A stretch of DNA of 64,000 bases from Woeseiaceae bacterium (GCA_030066625.1 JASJBG010000004.1:1-64000); one strand, 5' to 3'. Shown: positions 1-14,824, counted from the first letter of the stretch. Numbers and translations: made by a program. The notes: a model not told the origin generated them from the sequence alone.

Positions 1-1587
1 GCCGAACATCCAGATGATCGGGATGTTGGCGAACATGATGACGCCCGTGCCGATGCCGATGACGTTGTCGAGATCGGCGTCCGACTTCACGAGGCCCAGG
101 GTCGCGACGACGATCAGCACGCAGTAGAGCAGCTTGTAGACGAGCACCGGTTTTTCGCCGCCCATGAACACGACGCCCTGCTCGCCGTAATAGCTCCACG
201 CGATCATCGTCGACAGTCCGAACAACCAGGTCGCGATCGTGACGACCCACTTGCCGAGTCCCGGCGTCACCGAGTCGAACGCCTTGGCGGTCAACGTGGC
301 ACCGACGAAGTTGCGGTAAAAGCCGTCGGATTCGAGCGTCGGCTCGACGTCGCTCCGGAACGGGTACCAGCGCACGGAAAGCCCGCCGGGCGTTTCTTCG
401 ACGACACCGGTGATCTTGTGCAGGGAGTCGCCGGTCTGCGCGTTGTCGTGTGCTCGCACGATCATGAACGCGCTGTCACCCGCAAACCAGTCACCGTCGC
501 CCACCGAGGTCGGCTCGACGATCCAGCCGGTCTCGGACGCAGTGAACTGCGGGGATTCCTCGAAGGCCAGGTCGGGAGCGCGGTTCCAGATGCCCGTCGA
601 CAGCACGATCAGGGCCGTGAACGTGCAGACGACGATCGTGTCGATGAACGGCTCGAGGCCCGCAACGACGCCCTCGCGAACCGGCTCATCGGTCTTCGCA
701 GCCGCGTGCACCATCGCCGACGAACCCTGGCCGGCCTCGTTCGAGAAAATGGCGCGCTTCATCCCGATCTGAAAGCCGAAGAACACGGTGCCGCCGATGA
801 AGGCGCCGGTCGCGGCAGAGGTGGAGAACGCCGACGTGACGATCAAAGCGAACATCTCGGGGATCTGGCCGACGTTGTTGGCAAGCACCCAGAAGCCCGC
901 GACGAGATAGGCGACGACCATGATCGGCACGACCGTGCCGGTGAATTTGCCGATGCGCTTGATGCCGCCGATGATCACGACGCCGACGATGATGGCGATG
1001 ACGATGCCGGTCATCCAGGTCGGCACGCCGAAGTAGGTCTGCGTAATCTCGCCGATGTTCCAGGCCTGGAACATGTTGCCGCCTGTGATCGTCGACGTGA
1101 TCATTGCCAGGCAGAAGATGATGCCGATCGCACGGCCGAGGCGCGGCCAGTTCATGCGCTCGAGCGCTTTCGCCGCGACCCACATTGGTCCGCCGTGCGG
1201 GTTGTCGGGGTCATCCGTGTTGCGATACAGCATCGACATCGTCACTTCGGTGAGCTTGATGGCCATGCCGAGGATGCCGACGACCCACATCCAGAAGACG
1301 GCGCCCGGTCCGCCCAGCGCGATGGCGAGCGCTACGCCGCCGATATTGCCGAGGCCTACGGTGCCGGACAGCGCGGCCGACAAGGCCTGGAAGTGATTGA
1401 TGGCGCCGGGGTCGTTCGGGTCGTCGTAGGAGCCGCGCACGACGGCGGGCCCGTGGCGCAGCGCCCAGTACTGCGAAAAGCCGCTCCAGACTGTAAACAG
1501 TATGCCCGTGCCGACGATGGCGTAGAGGACGTACTCGTGCCACAGGATCGCATTGATCGCTGCCAGGACGGCCGAGAATTCCCCCAT
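1..1587 (-). CDS. Alanine/glycine:cation symporter (AGCS family), C-terminus beyond window
   Basis: Sodium- or proton-coupled uptake of alanine or glycine across the inner membrane. The frame is open from the ATG at 1587 to the window edge (529 codons, no stop), so the C-terminus is missing. Seen: N-terminus MGEFSAVLAAINAILWHEYV, then hydrophobic helices with family segments such as SGTVGLGNIGGVALAI, TGGNMFQAWNIG and FFGFQIGMKRAIFSNEAGQG. Between about residues 327 and 432 there is a hydrophilic stretch (from STGIWNRAPDLAFEESPQF to the KAFDSVTPGLGKW segment) that usual AGCS proteins of about 450 residues lack; I read it as an extracytoplasmic insertion. The start lies 16 nt after the thiolase stop, so the two are probably co-transcribed. 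Family assignment is sure; the substrate is inferred. Confidence 0.9.
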   Translation of the reverse strand, partial: MGEFSAVLAAINAILWHEYVLYAIVGTGILFTVWSGFSQYWALRHGPAVVRGSYDDPNDPGAINHFQALSAALSGTVGLGNIGGVALAIALGGPGAVFWMWVVGILGMAIKLTEVTMSMLYRNTDDPDNPHGGPMWVAAKALERMNWPRLGRAIGIIFCLAMITSTITGGNMFQAWNIGEITQTYFGVPTWMTGIVIAIIVGVVIIGGIKRIGKFTGTVVPIMVVAYLVAGFWVLANNVGQIPEMFALIVTSAFSTSAATGAFIGGTVFFGFQIGMKRAIFSNEAGQGSSAMVHAAAKTDEPVREGVVAGLEPFIDTIVVCTFTALIVLSTGIWNRAPDLAFEESPQFTASETGWIVEPTSVGDGDWFAGDSAFMIVRAHDNAQTGDSLHKITGVVEETPGGLSVRWYPFRSDVEPTLESDGFYRNFVGATLTAKAFDSVTPGLGKWVVTIATWLFGLSTMIAWSYYGEQGVVFMGGEKPVLVYKLLYCVLIVVATLGLVKSDADLDNVIGIGTGVIMFANIPIIWMFG

Positions 1588-1603
1588 TGACGTCGGCGAA
1601 CGG

Positions 1604-2902
1604 TCAGCCGACCGTCGGCGCAGCCTCCAGGATGGCGCTGACGCCCATGCCGCCGGCGGTGCAGATCGAGATGAGCCCGCGTCCGCTGCCCTGTTCGTTG
1701 AGGAGCTTGGCGAGCGTGCCGACGATGCGTGCGCCGGTAGCCGCAAACGGGTGGCCCATCGCAATGCTGCCACCCTTGACGTTCATGCGGTTGATATCGA
1801 TCGGCCCCATCGGCTCGCTGCGGCCCAGCTTGTTGCGGCAGAAGTCCTCCGACTGCCAGGCCTTCAGCGTCGCGATCGTCTGCGCGGCGAAGGCTTCGTG
1901 GATCTCGTAGAAATCGAAATCCTGCAGGCTGAGTTCGGCCTGCTTGAGCATGTCCGAAACGGCGTAGGCCGGGGCCATGAGCAGGCCCTCGGAATTGATG
2001 AAGTCGACGGCCGCGACCTTCGAGAACGTCAGGTAGGCAAGCACCGGCAGGTTCTTCTTGCGCGCCCAGTCCTCGGTGCCGAGCAGTATCGCAGCCGCAC
2101 CGTCAGTCAGCGGCGTGGAGTTACCGGCCGTCATCGTGCCTTCGCCCGAGCGGTCGAATACCGGCTTCAGCTTCTGCAGCTTCTCGAAGGTCGAGTCGCG
2201 GCGAATGTTGTTGTCTTCTTCGAGGCCCTCGAACGGAATAACGAGGTCGTCGTACCAGCCTTCGTCATAGGCAGCTGCCGCCTTGACGTGACTGGCGAGT
2301 GCGAGCTGGTCCTGATGTTCGCGAGTGACCTCCCATTCCTTGGCCGTGATCTCCGTGCTCTCGCCCATCGACAGCTTCGTGCGCGGTTCCGTGACGCCGG
2401 GGAACTGCGGGGCGAAGTGGCTGGGCCGCAGGCGGAACCACGGCAGGATACGGCCCATTGCGGAACGTGCGGCGTGTACGTCGAGCAGAATACGGCGGTA
2501 CTCGTCCCTGTAAACGATCGGTGCGTCACTGACCGTGTCGACGCCGCCCGCGATGCCGCATTCGATCTGGCCGAGCGCGATCTTGTTCGCGATCATGACC
2601 GCAGCTTCGAGACTGGTGCCGCAGGCGCGCTGCAGGTCCACACCAGGCGTGCGCAGCGAAAGGCCCGAGTCGATGACCGATTCGCGAGCAAGGTTCCAGT
2701 CGTGCGAGTGCTTGATGACGGCGCCGAGCGCAACGTCACCCATCGTCTGGCCCTTGAGGTCGTACTTGCTGACGATGCCCTTGAGGGCGGCCGTCATCAT
2801 GTCCTGGTTCGAGCAGTGACGGTAAACGGAGTGTGAGCGTGCAAACGGGATGCGCGTTCCACCAATGATCGCCACTCGTATTGCTCGTCCGTCGTGCAGC
2901 AT
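1604..2902 (-). CDS. fadI: Acetyl-CoA C-acyltransferase (thiolase, FadI-like)
   Basis: Thiolytic cleavage of 3-ketoacyl-CoA, or the reverse condensation, in fatty-acid or acid catabolism; cytosolic. 432 residues from the ATG at 2902, which has GGAGG about 6 nt upstream; an upstream ATG at 2920 lacks this. Catalytic elements: nucleophile Cys94 in LQRACGTSL, His in YEIHEAFAAQ, the GGSIAMGHPFAATGARI loop, and the second Cys in ICTAGGMGV. The long middle region with EDNNIRRDSTFEKLQKLKP and GNSTPLTDGAAA matches FadI-type rather than FadA-type thiolases. No fadJ partner lies beside it; a symporter gene follows instead, so it may be a stand-alone paralogue. The symbol is a family-level assignment. 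Confidence 0.85.
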   Translation of the reverse strand: MLHDGRAIRVAIIGGTRIPFARSHSVYRHCSNQDMMTAALKGIVSKYDLKGQTMGDVALGAVIKHSHDWNLARESVIDSGLSLRTPGVDLQRACGTSLEAAVMIANKIALGQIECGIAGGVDTVSDAPIVYRDEYRRILLDVHAARSAMGRILPWFRLRPSHFAPQFPGVTEPRTKLSMGESTEITAKEWEVTREHQDQLALASHVKAAAAYDEGWYDDLVIPFEGLEEDNNIRRDSTFEKLQKLKPVFDRSGEGTMTAGNSTPLTDGAAAILLGTEDWARKKNLPVLAYLTFSKVAAVDFINSEGLLMAPAYAVSDMLKQAELSLQDFDFYEIHEAFAAQTIATLKAWQSEDFCRNKLGRSEPMGPIDINRMNVKGGSIAMGHPFAATGARIVGTLAKLLNEQGSGRGLISICTAGGMGVSAILEAAPTVG

Positions 2903-2973
2903 CGAAGCCCTCCGAGGCATGTATCGCTGGCGAACTTTACACCATCAGGGCAATAACGCTAAATAGCCCGGCG

Positions 2974-4365
2974 ATGTCCCGGAACCCCAATACGCTGTCA
3001 TGGCGAAACGAGATCGGCCGCCTGATGCGTCTGGCCGGTCCATTGATCGTCAATAATCTTTCCATCGCGGGCATGCAGGCCGCCGACACCGTTATGTCGG
3101 GCCGGCTCGGGGCGACGACACTTGCAGCGGTCGCGGTCGGCGCCAGCGTCTGGTTCTTCTTCTTCACGATCGGACTGGGAATCATGATGGCGATCTCGCC
3201 GATCGCCGCACGCCACTGGGGCGCCGGCAACCCGGAGCTGATCGGCCGCTACACGCGACAGGGAGTGTACTTAGGGATAGCGATTGCCCTCGCGGTCATG
3301 GTTGCCGTGCGCTTCGCGGTGCCGCCGCTGCTCGAGATGATCGGCATCGATCCCGCGTTTCGCGACCTGACGGTCGGCTACACCCAGGCGATCTCGTATG
3401 GGGCGGCCGGTATCTTCGTGTTCCTCGCACTACGGTTTACCACTGAGGGTATCGGCGCGACCACGCCGATCATGATCACGTCACTGTTCGCTTTCGCGCT
3501 GAACGTGTTTCTCAACTACGTGTTCATGTACGGCAAGTTCGGTTTCCCGGCGATGGGCGCGGTCGGCTGCGGCCTCGCGAGTGCCGTGACCATGTGGATG
3601 ATCGCGTTTGTACTGTTCACGTATATGGCGACCTCGCGCGTCTACCGGGACATGCAGCTGTTTTCGTTTGGGCCGCCACGAATGGACGCGCTCCGGGAGA
3701 TCATCGTGCTCGGTGTGCCGATCGCGGTTACGATTACCGCCGAAGCCGGGCTCTTCAATGCTGTCGCCGTCATGATGGGTACACGCGGCACGGAGATTAC
3801 CGCCGCGCACCAGATCGCGATCAACTTCGCGGCGACGATGTTCATGGTGCCGCTCGCGCTGAGTTCGGCGATCACGGTCCGCGTCGGCCACGAGCTGGGT
3901 GCACTCGAGTTTCGGCGCGCGCGCTACGCGGGCGGATTCGGCATCTTCGTCTGCGGCATCTTCATGGCCTGCTCGGCCCTGTTCCTGTTTGTCTTCCGCG
4001 ATGCGGTCGTAAGCCTCTATACCGATGATCCGGTCGTGAAGGGCATCGCGATCAGCCTGCTCTTCATGGCGGCGATCTTCCAGGTCGCGGACGGCGTACA
4101 GATCGGTGCCGCCGGCGCATTGCGTGGCTATAAGGACACGCGACTGCCGATGGTGATCAATACCTTCTCGTACTGGGCACTCGGATTTCCGCTGGCCTAC
4201 CTCGCCGCGGTGACCTATCGCATGCCGCCGACTTACATCTGGGGTGGCTTCGTACTGGGACTGACCGCGGCGGCGGTGCTGTTGACCTGGCGGTATTATC
4301 GGGTGTCGGCACGCGCGATCGAGAGTGTGCCGATCGTCGCTCGCGACGCCCGCCAGTCGCTCTGA
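2974..4365 (+). CDS. MATE family efflux transporter (NorM-like)
   Basis: Cation-coupled export of drugs or metabolites through the inner membrane. 463 residues from the ATG at 2974 (MSRNPNTLSW). The frame stays open further upstream but would run into the divergent thiolase gene. Two six-helix halves are visible: the first carries LAGPLIVNNLSIAGMQAADT and the second LGVPIAVTITAEAGLFNAVA, the duplicated MATE signature. A typical late motif ADGVQIGAAGALRGYKDTR is present, as in NorM. It is divergent from the thiolase with 71 nt between starts and ends 22 nt before the convergent DUF924 gene. It is the first of three MATE genes in the window. The substrate cannot be read from the sequence. Confidence 0.9.
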   Translation: MSRNPNTLSWRNEIGRLMRLAGPLIVNNLSIAGMQAADTVMSGRLGATTLAAVAVGASVWFFFFTIGLGIMMAISPIAARHWGAGNPELIGRYTRQGVYLGIAIALAVMVAVRFAVPPLLEMIGIDPAFRDLTVGYTQAISYGAAGIFVFLALRFTTEGIGATTPIMITSLFAFALNVFLNYVFMYGKFGFPAMGAVGCGLASAVTMWMIAFVLFTYMATSRVYRDMQLFSFGPPRMDALREIIVLGVPIAVTITAEAGLFNAVAVMMGTRGTEITAAHQIAINFAATMFMVPLALSSAITVRVGHELGALEFRRARYAGGFGIFVCGIFMACSALFLFVFRDAVVSLYTDDPVVKGIAISLLFMAAIFQVADGVQIGAAGALRGYKDTRLPMVINTFSYWALGFPLAYLAAVTYRMPPTYIWGGFVLGLTAAAVLLTWRYYRVSARAIESVPIVARDARQSL

Positions 4366-4387
4366 CAGGCTCTACTGGCAGGCGCCG

Positions 4388-5050
4388 CTAGCCCTGGCCG
4401 AAGCCCGGGCTGTCGCCAGCAAGGTACTCGTCTTCTTCCGGCGTGTTCTGGCGGCCGAGCAGTTTGTTGCGGTGCGGAAAGCGGCCGAACTGGTCGATGA
4501 TGTCGCGGTGCAGCTCGGCGAACGTCGCCATCGTCGCGAAGGTCTCGCGAAACGGTGGCGATACGGCGTCGGCCAGCTTCGAAAACAGCTCACAGGATTT
4601 CGCCTGCACCTTCGCCGACTCGGCGTGCTGCAGCGGCATGTAGAAGAACGCCCGTTCGATCGGCGCGAGCCCCTGGTCCTTCTTCTGCATGGCGCCTTCC
4701 ACACAGAATTTCAGGGCCAGTTTGTCGAGCTCGAAGGCCTTGGCGGTGTGCCGATAGATGTTGCGGCGGAACTGGTCGAGCAGCAGGATGAGCGCAAGCC
4801 GGCCGCGCGGTTCGTGGCCCCAGTGCTGTAGCTCTCCAGCAGACGCCCTGTTGACATCGTCGGCGAACTCGCTGCGAATTTGCTCGTCAAAGGCGGGATC
4901 TTCGCCGAACCAGGTATCCATGCGGTCGTCGATCTGCGGCGCGCTCAGGTTTCGTTCCCTGAACCAGAAGGCAAGGACTGCCTCGATCCGGACCTGGTCA
5001 TCATCCGTGATGGTCCGGTCCCCGGACTCGCTCAAGAGTTTTACCGACAT
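4388..5050 (-). CDS. DUF924 family protein
   Basis: A cytosolic, mostly helical protein of unknown function. 220 residues from the ATG at 5050, chosen because GAGG lies 5 nt before it; an upstream in-frame ATG at 5113 would add 21 residues with no family likeness. Family landmarks: VLAFWFRERN near the N-terminus, DTWFGEDPAFDEQIR, LILLLDQFRRNIYR, FFYMPLQHAES, and the C-terminal HRDIIDQFGRFPHRNKLLGR. DUF924 proteins look distantly TPR-like. It is convergent with the MATE gene and divergent from the lipoprotein gene at 5146. No function should be inferred. Confidence 0.85.
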   Translation of the reverse strand: MSVKLLSESGDRTITDDDQVRIEAVLAFWFRERNLSAPQIDDRMDTWFGEDPAFDEQIRSEFADDVNRASAGELQHWGHEPRGRLALILLLDQFRRNIYRHTAKAFELDKLALKFCVEGAMQKKDQGLAPIERAFFYMPLQHAESAKVQAKSCELFSKLADAVSPPFRETFATMATFAELHRDIIDQFGRFPHRNKLLGRQNTPEEDEYLAGDSPGFGQG

Positions 5051-5145
5051 TCCGACCTCTGTTGGCCACGCAAAAGTGCGAACTGCGTCACGAAAATGCG
5101 TCATGCCGACCATTTGTGACGAGCGATGCCAGTAGACTTTAACAG

Positions 5146-5601
5146 ATGATTCAGGCGCTCACCCGATGTGCTGCGGTCGCGCTTCTGGCCATTGTCGCAG
5201 GCTGCGGCGGTGAACAAAGCGGCCCCGAGGAACAGGTGCGTGCCTGGGTCGATGCGATGCACGAAGCCGCCGAGAACAAGGACCGGCGGACGATCCTTGA
5301 CGGGATCGCAGACGGCTACGCGGATGCCCGCGGCAACAGCAAGGACGACATCGGCGACATGCTGCGTGTTTACTTCCTGCGCCAGGGCACGATCGTGCTG
5401 ATCGTGAACATCGACGAAATCGAGATCGTCGGCGGCTCGGCAGCGAATGTCGCGCTGACCGTCGGGATGGCCGGCACCGGCGGTGGGACGCTGGGACTGT
5501 CGGCCGATGCCTACCGCTTCGAGCTCGAGCTCGAGGCTGACGGCGATGACTGGCAGCTCCTGTCGGCTGCCTGGGGAGAGATAGGCCAGCCGGTTCGATG
5601 A
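5146..5601 (+). CDS. Putative lipoprotein, NTF2-like fold possible
   Basis: 151 residues. The N-terminus MIQALTRCAAVALLAIVAGC is a lipoprotein signal with lipobox LAIVAGC, so the mature protein should be lipid-anchored in the periplasm. The following segment EEQVRAWVDAMHEAAENKDR, a central helix, and then strands IVLIVNIDEIEIVGG and YRFELELEADGDDWQLLSAAW have the helix-then-sheet order of NTF2/SnoaL-type domains (inference from pattern only). No catalytic residues are evident. The next lipoprotein gene starts 44 nt downstream on the same strand, so they may be co-transcribed. Confidence 0.7.
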   Translation: MIQALTRCAAVALLAIVAGCGGEQSGPEEQVRAWVDAMHEAAENKDRRTILDGIADGYADARGNSKDDIGDMLRVYFLRQGTIVLIVNIDEIEIVGGSAANVALTVGMAGTGGGTLGLSADAYRFELELEADGDDWQLLSAAWGEIGQPVR

Positions 5602-5645
5602 GCTGGCTGAAAACCGGTCCGACTGGGCCGGCCGGGAGGGGGACT

Positions 5646-6131
5646 ATGCGAACGCAAACCGTCGTGAACGTCACCGGCATGATGCTCGTCATGGGCTGGC
5701 TGTCGGGCTGCGCGACCGTCACGGAATCCGTCGTTTCCGCGCCCGACGTCTCCCTGAGGAACGTTCACGTCGCGCGTCTCGACCTGTCCGCGCAGACCTT
5801 CGTTCTGTCTTTCGACGTAACCAACCCGAACCCGTTTCCGCTGCCGGTCAACATGATCGACTATGGTGTGAAGCTCGATGGCCGGCGCTTCGCCAGCGGT
5901 GAAACCGACTGCAAGATCATGGTGCCTGCCGGGAGCGACAGCGAGATCGCGATCAGCGTCGACCTGAATCTTCTGAAGACCGATCCCGAGCTGCTGTTCA
6001 TCGTTCGCGACGCGGCGCGCGGCGACATTCCGTACACGCTCGAAGGCCGCATGGGCGTCGACCTGCCGGCAACTCGACCGATGCGCTTCGAACATGAAGG
6101 CCTGATTCGCCTGCAGGCGCTGGCGGACTGA
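5646..6131 (+). CDS. LEA type 2 family lipoprotein
   Basis: 161 residues from the ATG at 5646, preceded by a purine-rich GGGAGGGGG; the frame runs further upstream without a signal peptide. MRTQTVVNVTGMMLVMGWLSGC is a lipoprotein signal (lipobox WLSGC). The mature part is a single beta-sandwich with the LEA_2/WHy features VSLRNVHVARLDL, FDVTNPNPFPLPVNMIDYGV, ISVDLNLLK and IPYTLEGRMGVDLP. Bacterial members are envelope proteins of unclear role, often linked to stress. It lies downstream of another lipoprotein and upstream of the glutamate synthase operon, with no functional link seen. Confidence 0.8.
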   Translation: MRTQTVVNVTGMMLVMGWLSGCATVTESVVSAPDVSLRNVHVARLDLSAQTFVLSFDVTNPNPFPLPVNMIDYGVKLDGRRFASGETDCKIMVPAGSDSEIAISVDLNLLKTDPELLFIVRDAARGDIPYTLEGRMGVDLPATRPMRFEHEGLIRLQALAD

Positions 6132-6147
6132 CGCGCCGAAACATCTT

Positions 6148-6163
6148 GGTTACGCGCGTAACC
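6148..6163. promoter_or_regulatory. 16-bp perfect palindrome upstream of gltB
   Basis: GGTTACGCGCGTAACC reads the same on both strands and sits 17 nt after the lipoprotein stop and 227 nt before the gltB start. The arms extend imperfectly (CTT before, TAAG after). No T-run follows, so it is a poor intrinsic terminator; an operator for gltBD or a weak hairpin is more likely. The rest of 6132-6389 holds only short repeats such as AGAC-N6-GTCT at 6180 and no clear promoter. Confidence 0.4.
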
Positions 6164-6389
6164 TAAGAATTCAGCCGCAAGACGCGCGTGTCTTTGACGT
6201 CTAAGTAGCTGTTTTAGCTCTCTTTTCCCGAGTGACCGGAGGACGAATACTCGTCGCCTTGGTTGCTCCCCTATACTCGATGCTTCGAGTCGGCCGTGGC
6301 GACACCGGCGACTCCCACCCCTTACCGGGCATTCACGACGATACCTTTTCACGAGCGGGCCGCGTTTGGCGCGAGCCCCGAAGGCGACA

Positions 6390-12253
<5,864 letters not shown>

Positions 12254-12345
12254 CAGAAGCGTCGATTTTCGCGATCCGGCCGACGGCTCTTTGCAACTGA
12301 GGCGCAGGTCACAGAAGCCCGCGCTGAAATCCTGAAAACTCTCAT

Positions 12346-12376
12346 TGTCGCAGGTCCGCGACACCCGCTTAAGCGG
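12346..12376. promoter_or_regulatory. Two adjacent dyads upstream of the TPR/TolQR cluster
   Basis: Positions 12346-12363 form TGTCGC-N6-GCGACA and 12365-12376 form the perfect palindrome CCGCTTAAGCGG, 2 nt apart. They lie 40-70 nt before the first gene of the envelope cluster. No T-run follows, so they look more like operator sites or mRNA hairpins than a gltD terminator. No convincing -35/-10 pair was found near them. Confidence 0.35.
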
Positions 12377-12414
12377 CCGGGTAGCGCGGATTATGTAAAC
12401 ACATGGAGTGTCAC

Positions 12415-12936
12415 ATGCGAAGGATTGTCGCGAAACTGGCGCCTGTATTGTGCGCCGTTCTTATCGGGGCGTCGGCCGGCGCCGACGAGGCGGACGTCAG
12501 GAGCCTCGACGAGCAGGTCCAGGAGATCAAGTCCGATGTCCTGGGTATCGCTTCCGAACTCAACAACCTCGAGGAGCGTTTGCTGTACCCGTCCGGTACA
12601 CAAGTCGCCGTTTTCGTCGAGATGGCCGAGAAGGACACGTTCCGTCTCGATGCGATCCAGGTTCATATCGACGGCGAGTTGGCCGCGCATCACATTTACA
12701 GCTTCAACGAGCTCGAAGCGCTCGAGAAGGGCGGTGTGCAGCGCGTCTACACGGGCAACATCCCGACCGGGCAGCACGAACTCAGCGTTTCGGTACTCGG
12801 CAAGCTGAAGAACGGCAACGACTACGAGCAAAGCGGTACGTTCACGTTCTCGAAAGGTGTCGAGCCGAAGACGCTCGGCATCACGCTGGCCGGGCCGGGG
12901 CTCGGCGACAGGGGCATCGAGGTCGGGGACTGGTAG
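12415..12936 (+). CDS. Secreted protein with N-terminal coiled coil, first gene of envelope cluster
   Basis: 173 residues from the ATG at 12415, which has GGAG 6 nt upstream; an ATG at 12403 adds four residues. Signal peptide MRRIVAKLAPVLCAVLIGAS with cleavage near AGADE. A short heptad region follows (DVRSLDEQVQEIKSDVLGIA through SELNNLEERL). The rest is beta-rich (VAVFVEMAEKDTFRLDAIQV, HELSVSVLGKLKNGNDYEQS) and resembles an extracytoplasmic Ig-like module. I do not recognise a named family. The next TPR gene begins 4 nt after the stop, so it belongs to the same operon and probably to the same complex, in the periplasm. Confidence 0.75.
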   Translation: MRRIVAKLAPVLCAVLIGASAGADEADVRSLDEQVQEIKSDVLGIASELNNLEERLLYPSGTQVAVFVEMAEKDTFRLDAIQVHIDGELAAHHIYSFNELEALEKGGVQRVYTGNIPTGQHELSVSVLGKLKNGNDYEQSGTFTFSKGVEPKTLGITLAGPGLGDRGIEVGDW

Positions 12937-12940
12937 GCCG

Positions 12941-14824
12941 GTGCCACGATTACGCACAACTTTGCTGGCGTTTGCGCTGGCCGGGCTGGTCCCGCTTACG
13001 CTCAATGCCGAGTCGCCGACGGACATGTACTTCGGCGAAGCGCTCTATTACGCGCACCAGGGCCAGTACTTCGAGGCGCTCGAACGCCTCGATGCCGAGG
13101 TAAGCCAGCACCAGGGTGTCGACGAGCCCGAGCTCGACACGCTGTATCGATACATTGCGGACGCCGAGTTCTCACTCGGTGACTTCGAGCTCCGCTATCG
13201 CATGCATCATCGCGCCGGCCGCGCGATACGCGCCGTGCTCGAAGGCGCGGTTGACGAGACGGTGCGCAACGACGCGGCCTACCGGCTCGCAAAAATCCAC
13301 TTCCAGAAAGGCCAGGCCAGCGATGCCCTGGCTGCGCTCGATCGCATCGAGGGCAAGATACCCGAGGGAATCCGTGACGACATCGAGTTCCTGCGGGCTA
13401 ACATCCTGCTCGCGAGCGATCGGCCCGGCGACGCCATCGCGTGGCTCGAGGCCCTCGAGAACTCGCCGCGTTTCGGCGGCTTTGCCTCTTACAACTTAGG
13501 CGTTGCGCTCCTGAAGGACGGTCAGCGGACAGCCGCGATCGAACAGCTGGCAAAGGCCGGCCAGCGCGAGGCCCGGACGCCGGACGAACTGGCGATTCGC
13601 GACAAGGCCAACCTCGTGCTGGGTTCGGTACTCATCGAGACCGACCTGTACGCGGAGGCACGACCCTATCTCAACCGCGTAAGGCTCGACGGACCGTTCT
13701 CGAACAAGGCGCTGCTGAGCGCCGGCTGGGCGAGCGTTTCCGACGAGAACTACGAGCGCGCAGTGGTTCCGTGGAGCATCCTCGCCGATCGCGAGGTGAC
13801 CGATCCCGCGACCCAGGAAGCGATGCTCGCGCTGCCGTTTGCCTACGGCAAGCTTGATGTCCACGGCCGCGCCGCCGTCTACTATGGCCGCGCGCTGGAT
13901 GCGTTCGGCACCGAGATCGACAAGCTCGACCGGTCGATCGACAGCATTCGCGAGGGCAAATTCCTGGAGGCGCTGATCCGCGAGGAGATACGCCGCAACC
14001 AGGACTGGGTCATCCGGCTCAGGTCACTGCCGGAAGCCCCGGAAACCTATTACATGCTGGAGCTGCTGGCGTCGCACGACTTCCAGACCGGCCTGCAGAA
14101 CTACCTCGACCTCGCCGACCTGCACAGGAAGCTCACGTCCTGGAAGCAGGGCTTCGATTCGTTCGACGAGATGGTCGGCATCCGCCGCGGCCACTACGAG
14201 CCGCTGTTGCCGAGTGTCGACGAGGAGTTTCGCGCGCTCGACTCGCGGATTCGGCTCCGAACCGAGCAGCATCGGATGCTCGTCAAGCGCAAGAACGACC
14301 TGCTGACGACGCCGCGCCCCGAGTTCCTGGCAACCCGCGAGGAGCAGGCTCTGCTCGCACGTCTCGAGGTGCTCGACGCGGCGCTCGAAGATGCGGACGA
14401 GGCGACGGCGCGCCGTTACCGGCAGCGAATCCGCCGCCTGCGCGGCAGCATATTCTTCACGCTCCAAACCGAGTATCACGAGCGGCTGGCTCGATTCGAT
14501 GCCCACCTGACGGAACTGAACGATGCGATGGCGATCCTGCAGGCCGCCTACGACGAATACGTGCGAACGCGGCAGGCGGCGACCCACAGCTACGAGGGCT
14601 ACCAGGACCCGCTCGACGGGCTGCGCGCGCGCGTCGATCAGTCCATTACGACCGTATTGAGGCTCATGGCGCGGCAGGGCCGCGACCTCGAGGTCGCGGC
14701 CATCGAGGAACTGACGGCGCGCCGCAGCCGGCTCGCGAACTATCGCGACAAGGCGCGCTTCGCGCTGGCCGACAGCTATGACCGCGCCACGCAGCAGCAG
14801 GCGCGCAGCGGGGAGCTGCAATGA
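12941..14824 (+). CDS. Periplasmic TPR protein (GltC-like role possible)
   Basis: 627 residues from the GTG at 12941, 4 nt after the previous stop; the open frame continues upstream only as antisense-like sequence. VPRLRTTLLAFALAGLVPLT is the signal peptide (cleavage near LNAES). Helical repeats follow: YFGEALYYAHQGQYFEALER, RLAKIHFQKGQASDALAALD, YNLGVALLKDGQRTAAIEQL, KANLVLGSVLIETDLYAEAR. The second half (from about residue 370) is long-helical and charged with coiled-coil character. A scaffold role in a trans-envelope complex is inferred from the operon: it overlaps the next TPR lipoprotein gene by 4 nt and lies upstream of TolQ/TolR-like genes. The comparison with GltC is by architecture only. 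Confidence 0.8.
   Translation: MPRLRTTLLAFALAGLVPLTLNAESPTDMYFGEALYYAHQGQYFEALERLDAEVSQHQGVDEPELDTLYRYIADAEFSLGDFELRYRMHHRAGRAIRAVLEGAVDETVRNDAAYRLAKIHFQKGQASDALAALDRIEGKIPEGIRDDIEFLRANILLASDRPGDAIAWLEALENSPRFGGFASYNLGVALLKDGQRTAAIEQLAKAGQREARTPDELAIRDKANLVLGSVLIETDLYAEARPYLNRVRLDGPFSNKALLSAGWASVSDENYERAVVPWSILADREVTDPATQEAMLALPFAYGKLDVHGRAAVYYGRALDAFGTEIDKLDRSIDSIREGKFLEALIREEIRRNQDWVIRLRSLPEAPETYYMLELLASHDFQTGLQNYLDLADLHRKLTSWKQGFDSFDEMVGIRRGHYEPLLPSVDEEFRALDSRIRLRTEQHRMLVKRKNDLLTTPRPEFLATREEQALLARLEVLDAALEDADEATARRYRQRIRRLRGSIFFTLQTEYHERLARFDAHLTELNDAMAILQAAYDEYVRTRQAATHSYEGYQDPLDGLRARVDQSITTVLRLMARQGRDLEVAAIEELTARRSRLANYRDKARFALADSYDRATQQQARSGELQ

Noticed and set aside
418-1590. 390-codon + strand frame at the left edge
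   Set aside because: Antisense to the AGCS symporter, whose frame shows clear membrane helices and family motifs.
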